From assembly GCF_000514815.1 (NCBI RefSeq), contig NZ_AZWQ01000027.1, positions 1 through 53,793 of the forward strand: a stretch of DNA of 53,793 nt. Direction: 5' to 3'. Made by a program: the position numbers and the translations under genes. The notes under the pieces are model-generated. The model did not search any database. It was not told where the DNA came from and saw only the letters and a program-made list of their open reading frames with translations. Shown one piece after another: positions 50,177 to 53,793 of this stretch. Source of the stretch: Salinispora fenicalii (GTDB taxonomy: Bacteria; Actinomycetota; Actinomycetes; Mycobacteriales; Micromonosporaceae). Numbering within the stretch: the stretch's first letter is position 1; each line of letters begins with the position of its first letter.

Positions 50177-51469
50177 GTGCAGAACATCCGGCGGGTCGCG
50201 GTCATCGGCGGCAACCGCATTCCCTTCGCCCGCTCCAACTCGCGGTACGCCGAGGCGTCCAACGCGGACCTACTCGGCGCAGCCCTCGACGGGCTGGTCG
50301 CCCGGTACGGCCTAGCCGGCCAGCGGGTCGGCGAAGTGGTGGCGGGCGCCGTGCTGAAGCACTCCCGGGACTTCAATCTGACCCGCGAAGTGGTGCTCGG
50401 CTCCAAGCTCGACCCGCACACCCCCGCCTACGACATCCAGCAGGCCTGCGGCACCGGCCTGGAAGCCGTCATCCTGGTGGCCAACAAGATCGCTCTGGGA
50501 CAGCTTGAGGTCGGTATCGCCGGTGGCGTCGACACCACCTCGGACGCGCCGCTCGCCGTGAACGAGCAGATGCGGCGCACGCTGCTCAAACTGAACAGCG
50601 CCCGGACCCTCGGGGAGCGGGTGCGGACCGCCACCCGGCTGCGCCCCTCCCACCCGTTCCGGCCGGAGCTTCCCCGCAACGCCGAGCCCCGCACCGGTCT
50701 GTCCATGGGGGAGCACGCCGCCCGTACCGCCCTGCGTTGGCAGGTCGACCGGCAGGCGCAGGACGAGCTGGCGTTGCGGTCGCACCACCGGCTGGCCGCC
50801 GCGTACGAGCGGGGGTTCTTCGACGACCTGATGACGCCGTACCTCGGGCTGACCCGGGACCAGAACCTGCGGCCCGACACCAGCCTGGAGAAGCTCGGCA
50901 ACCTCCGCCCGGTCTTCGGCACGAAGGGCCCGGACGCCGAGCAGGCCACCATGACCGCCGGCAACTCGTCGCCGCTGACCGACGGCGCGTCGACCGTGCT
51001 GCTCGCCAGTGAAGAGTGGGCGCGGGCGCACAGCCTGCCGGTACAGGCATGGTTCACCTGGTCACAGACGGCCGCCGTGGACTTCGTACCCGGCGAGGAG
51101 GGGCTGCTGATGGCCCCCGCGTACGCGGTGCCCCAACTGCTGGCCCGCGCCGGGCTCACCCTGCAGGACTTCGACTTTTACGAGATCCACGAGGCGTTCG
51201 CCGCGCAGGTGCTGGCCACCCTGGCCGCCTGGGAGTCGCCGGAGTTCTGTCAGGACCGGCTCGGCCTGGACGCCCCACTCGGAGCGATCGACCCGGAGCG
51301 GATCAACGTCAACGGTTCGTCGCTGGCCGCCGGGCACCCGTTCGCCGCGACCGGCGGCCGGATCGTGGCGACCCTGGCCAAGCTACTCGACGAGCGCGGC
51401 GGCGGCCGCGGACTCATCTCGATCTGCGCCGCCGGCGGGCAGGGCGTAACAGCGATCCTGGAACGCTGA
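50177..51469 (+). CDS. Acetyl-CoA acyltransferase (FadA2-like thiolase)
   Basis: The product is 430 aa from GTG 50177, after AGAGGAGGCGGGAAAC. The nucleophile Cys is in YDIQQACGTGLEAV. The downstream thiolase blocks are TAGNSSPLTDGAS, FDFYEIHEAFAAQVLA (catalytic His region), RINVNGSSLAAGHPFAATGGRI (catalytic His) and the end SICAAGGQGVTAILER with the second Cys. It cleaves 3-oxoacyl-CoA with CoA, or condenses in reverse. The divergent arrangement with FabG4-MaoC matches mycobacterial fadA2. The stop codon is in frame with the truncated GntR gene that follows. Confidence 0.96.
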   Translation: MQNIRRVAVIGGNRIPFARSNSRYAEASNADLLGAALDGLVARYGLAGQRVGEVVAGAVLKHSRDFNLTREVVLGSKLDPHTPAYDIQQACGTGLEAVILVANKIALGQLEVGIAGGVDTTSDAPLAVNEQMRRTLLKLNSARTLGERVRTATRLRPSHPFRPELPRNAEPRTGLSMGEHAARTALRWQVDRQAQDELALRSHHRLAAAYERGFFDDLMTPYLGLTRDQNLRPDTSLEKLGNLRPVFGTKGPDAEQATMTAGNSSPLTDGASTVLLASEEWARAHSLPVQAWFTWSQTAAVDFVPGEEGLLMAPAYAVPQLLARAGLTLQDFDFYEIHEAFAAQVLATLAAWESPEFCQDRLGLDAPLGAIDPERINVNGSSLAAGHPFAATGGRIVATLAKLLDERGGGRGLISICAAGGQGVTAILER

Positions 51470-51526
51470 CCGAGCCGCAACCGCGCCGGGCCGACCTCTC
51501 GCCGCGGTGGGCTATCGTCCGGCGAG

Positions 51527-52162
51527 TTGCCGCCGGGATCAGCGCTGCCGTCGATCCCGACGCTCGTGCAGCAGTACTCCGCTGCCACCGCGACAGTCCA
51601 GCGTGCCCTCAATGCGCTGAAGGCGGAGGGCGCTGTTTACAGCGAGGTGGGAAAGGGCGTCTACGTCCGACCGAGGCGACCGCTGGTGGTGGAGGCGTCG
51701 GCTTACCTCGCTCCCACCTCCGACCGGTACGCCTACCGGCTCCGCTCGGTGGCAGAGGTGGTGCCGCCAGCCGAGGTGGCGCGGGAACTGGGGATCGGTG
51801 CGGGCGAACGAGCGGTCCTGCGGCATCGGCTGCTCATGTGTGGTGATGAACCGGTCGAGCTGTCCTGGTCGTACTACCCGGCGGCCATCGCCAGCGGTAC
51901 GGAGCTCGCCGTGCGGCGCAAGATCCCGGGTGGCGCCCCGCGGGTGCTGGCGGATCTCGGGTACCCGCAGCGGCAGACGCGGGACCGGGTCTCCGCGCGG
52001 ATGCCCACGACGGAGGAGGTCGAAGCGCTCGACCTGCCGCCGTACGTACCGGTGCTCCGCCAGCTACGGGTGATCCGATCGGGTGACGACAGACCGGTCG
52101 AGGTGTCGATCCTCATCAAGGGCAGCCACCGGCACGAGCTGCACTACGACCAGCGGGGGTAG
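51527..52162 (+). pseudogene. GntR/UTRA regulator lacking the first DNA-binding helix
   Basis: The open frame begins at the core of the GntR helix-turn-helix (GELPPGSALPS, then QQYSAATATVQRALNALKAEG) and continues into a full UTRA domain (YAYRLRSVAEVVPPAEVARELG, GERAVLRHRLLMCGDEPVELSWSYYP, VSARMPTTEEVEALDLP). The usual first ~30 residues, including the helix that begins GntR DNA-binding domains, have no counterpart. The only start is TTG 51527; between the thiolase stop and this point no in-frame ATG or GTG occurs. Another frame just upstream reads AIV, as in family members, so a frameshift is possible. Likely a broken gene or one with an unusual start. Confidence 0.7.
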
Positions 52163-52362
52163 TCCCGGGCCCGATTTTCGGGCGCATCGCGGGCGGAAAT
52201 CGGTCGATGGTGCGCCGGAGTTTCGGTAGGTTTCGGCCCGTGTCCAGCTTCGAACTCCGGCGAACCGTCCTCGACCGCCTGAGTTGACTCTTCGTGCCCG
52301 GCGGATCGATCCGCCGGACACCCTGGTCGTCGATCCGCTCCCCCGAGATTGGCGTACCTTTC
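52163..52362 (+). promoter_or_regulatory. argS upstream region
   Basis: The 200-bp region holds TTGACT at 52284-52289, a possible -35 element, and the perfect 16-bp palindrome GGCGGATCGATCCGCC at about 52301-52316. I saw no T-box leader features. No gene is supportable. Confidence 0.35.
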
Positions 52363-53793
52363 ATGAATCTTGAGAAGTTGCTGGCGGGCCGGCTGGCACC
52401 GGCGTTCTCGGCGGTGGCCGGGGCGCCGGTCGACCCGGTTCTGCGGCGGTCGCAGCACGCGGACTACCAGTGCGACGCGGCCCTCGCCCTCGCGCGTCGG
52501 CTTGGTCGCCCGCCCCGGGACATCGCTGCCGAGGTGCTGGGCCAGGTGGAGTTGGCGGACCTCTGCTCAGCGGTGGTGGTGTCCGGACCCGGCTTCATCA
52601 ACCTGACAGTCGCCGACTCGGCACTCGGCATGCTGCTGTCGACCGCGGCCGCCGACACCCGGCTCGGTGCCGCGCCCAGCGTCGTCACCGAGACGGTGGT
52701 GGTCGACTATTCGTCCCCGAACGTGGCCAAGGAGATGCACGTCGGGCACCTGCGGGGGACCGTGATCGGCGACGCCGCCGTACGGCTGCTCGAATGGTGC
52801 GGACATCAGGTGATCAAGGCCAACCACCTGGGTGACTGGGGCACCCCCTTCGGGATGCTCATCGAGCACCTGCTCGACCTGGGTGAGTCGGAGGCCGCCG
52901 ACGAGTTGTCCGTCGGGGACCTGGACTCGTTCTACAAGGCGGCCCGGGCCAAGTTCGACGCCGACGACGCGTTCCGGGAGCGGGCCCGGCGGCGGGTGGT
53001 CGCCCTGCAGCACGGGGACGAGCTGACGCTGCGGTTGTGGCGGCTGCTCGTCGCCGAGTCGGAGAAGTACTTCCTCACCGTCTACGACCAGCTCGGCATC
53101 CTCCTGACCGAGCGGGACTTCTGCGGGGAGAGCTACTACAACGACCAGCTCGCCCCGGTGACCGACGAGCTGGATCGGCTCGGTCTGCTGCAGGAGAGCG
53201 GCGACGCCGCCTGCGTCTTTCCGGCCGGCTTCGCCGGCCGCGACGGGCAGCCGTTGCCGATCATTGTGCGGAAGCGGGACGGCGGCTACGGCTACGGCGC
53301 CACCGACCTCGCGGCGATCCGTCACCGCACCCAGGACCTCGGTGCGACCCGGTTGCTCTACGTCGTCGGCCTGCCGCAGCGTCAGCACTTCGAGCTGGTG
53401 TACGCGGTCGCGCGGCAGGCCGGCTGGCTGAGCCCACCGGCACGGGCCGAGCACCTCGGCTTCAGTTCGATCCTCGGCTCGGACGGCAGGATGCTGCGCA
53501 GCCGGACCGGTGACTCGATCAAACTTGTCGGGCTGCTCGAGGAGGCCGTGACCCGGGCCGCCGAGTTGGCCCGGCAGAAGAACCCCGACCTCTCCGCAAC
53601 GGAGGTCGCTGACGTCGCCCGCGCGGTCGGCATCGGTGCCATCAAGTACGCCGACCTGTCCACCGACCGGAACAAGGACTACGTCTTCGACTGGCAGCGG
53701 ATGCTCTCCCTCGACGGCAACACCGCCCCGTACCTGCAGTACGCCCACGCCCGGATCCGGTCCATCTTCCGTCGGGCCGAGATCGAGCGGTTC
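52363..53793 (+). CDS. argS: Arginyl-tRNA synthetase (3' end beyond the window)
   Basis: At least 477 codons are open from ATG 52363 (MNLEKLLAGRLAPAFSAVAG) to the window edge; the usual length is 550-600 aa, so the anticodon-binding end is missing. N-terminal Arg-S domain: DYQCDAALALARRLGRPPRD, FINLTVADSALGMLL. The class I HIGH motif is HVGHLRGT in VDYSSPNVAKEMHVGHLRGT. Further blocks are ANHLGDWGTPFGMLIEHL, RKRDGGYGYGATDLAAIRHR, QHFELVYAVARQAGW and YLQYAHARIRSI. It charges tRNA-Arg. Whether a second argS exists elsewhere in the genome cannot be told here. Confidence 0.95.
   Translation, partial: MNLEKLLAGRLAPAFSAVAGAPVDPVLRRSQHADYQCDAALALARRLGRPPRDIAAEVLGQVELADLCSAVVVSGPGFINLTVADSALGMLLSTAAADTRLGAAPSVVTETVVVDYSSPNVAKEMHVGHLRGTVIGDAAVRLLEWCGHQVIKANHLGDWGTPFGMLIEHLLDLGESEAADELSVGDLDSFYKAARAKFDADDAFRERARRRVVALQHGDELTLRLWRLLVAESEKYFLTVYDQLGILLTERDFCGESYYNDQLAPVTDELDRLGLLQESGDAACVFPAGFAGRDGQPLPIIVRKRDGGYGYGATDLAAIRHRTQDLGATRLLYVVGLPQRQHFELVYAVARQAGWLSPPARAEHLGFSSILGSDGRMLRSRTGDSIKLVGLLEEAVTRAAELARQKNPDLSATEVADVARAVGIGAIKYADLSTDRNKDYVFDWQRMLSLDGNTAPYLQYAHARIRSIFRRAEIERF

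Noticed and set aside
52163..52362. T-box riboswitch before argS
   Set aside because: No T-box sequence, specifier hairpin or terminator/antiterminator pair could be seen.

Overview
This 53.8-kb window is from a high-GC actinomycete chromosome, most likely a Micromonosporaceae member (Micromonospora/Salinispora type). The signs are strong G/C third-codon bias, frequent GTG starts, HspR/HAIR heat-shock control, paired XRE-DUF397 genes, WXG100 proteins and many families restricted to actinobacteria. The genus cannot be fixed from the sequence alone. I saw no rRNA, tRNA, CRISPR array, intact insertion sequence or prophage.

Layout. 0-5 kb is accessory: a small arginine-rich protein divergent from an XRE/DUF397 regulator pair, then a coupled WXG100-like / WXG-alpha-beta-hydrolase / lipoprotein / GNAT cassette that resembles a type VII effector locus. 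4.9-7.7 kb holds a proline-rich membrane-anchored protein and a 45-aa conserved miniprotein. 8-11.6 kb is an E2-E1beta-E1alpha 2-oxoacid dehydrogenase operon on the minus strand. 12-14 kb has a small membrane protein, a lower-GC scar with a broken DUF805 gene, and a large hypothetical gene.

14.4-18.9 kb is dnaK-grpE-dnaJ-hspR. 21.7-24.3 kb is clpB. Both have HAIR-type operators, so HspR made at the end of the first operon should repress both. A KhtT/KhtU-like K+/H+ antiporter pair diverges from clpB. 24.4-28.7 kb is a tightly overlapping six-gene operon (DUF4178, DUF2617, DUF4247, DUF350, membrane protein, membrane-fused aminopropyltransferase), an uncharacterised membrane-linked polyamine-type system. 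28.8-31.2 kb has two small membrane proteins and an SDR; the second membrane-protein start lies inside a perfect 21-bp inverted repeat.

31-44 kb is mostly core metabolism: pyrE, an ArsR regulator, a DedA protein, an LPXTG surface protein, class II fba, DUF3151, a proline-rich ParA/MinD-like ATPase, a degenerate diacylglycerol-kinase-like protein, purA, purD and an MFS exporter. The fba - DUF3151 - purA linkage also occurs in mycobacteria. 44.7-51.5 kb is a fatty-acid-type locus: acyl-CoA dehydrogenase and SCP2 divergent from TetR, then a DedA gene, MaoC and FabG4-type genes divergent from a FadA-type thiolase. Both divergent promoters share a CCTAC-N3-CGAGTAGG operator, so the TetR protein probably controls all of it. 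The window ends with an N-terminally truncated GntR/UTRA gene and a 3'-truncated argS.
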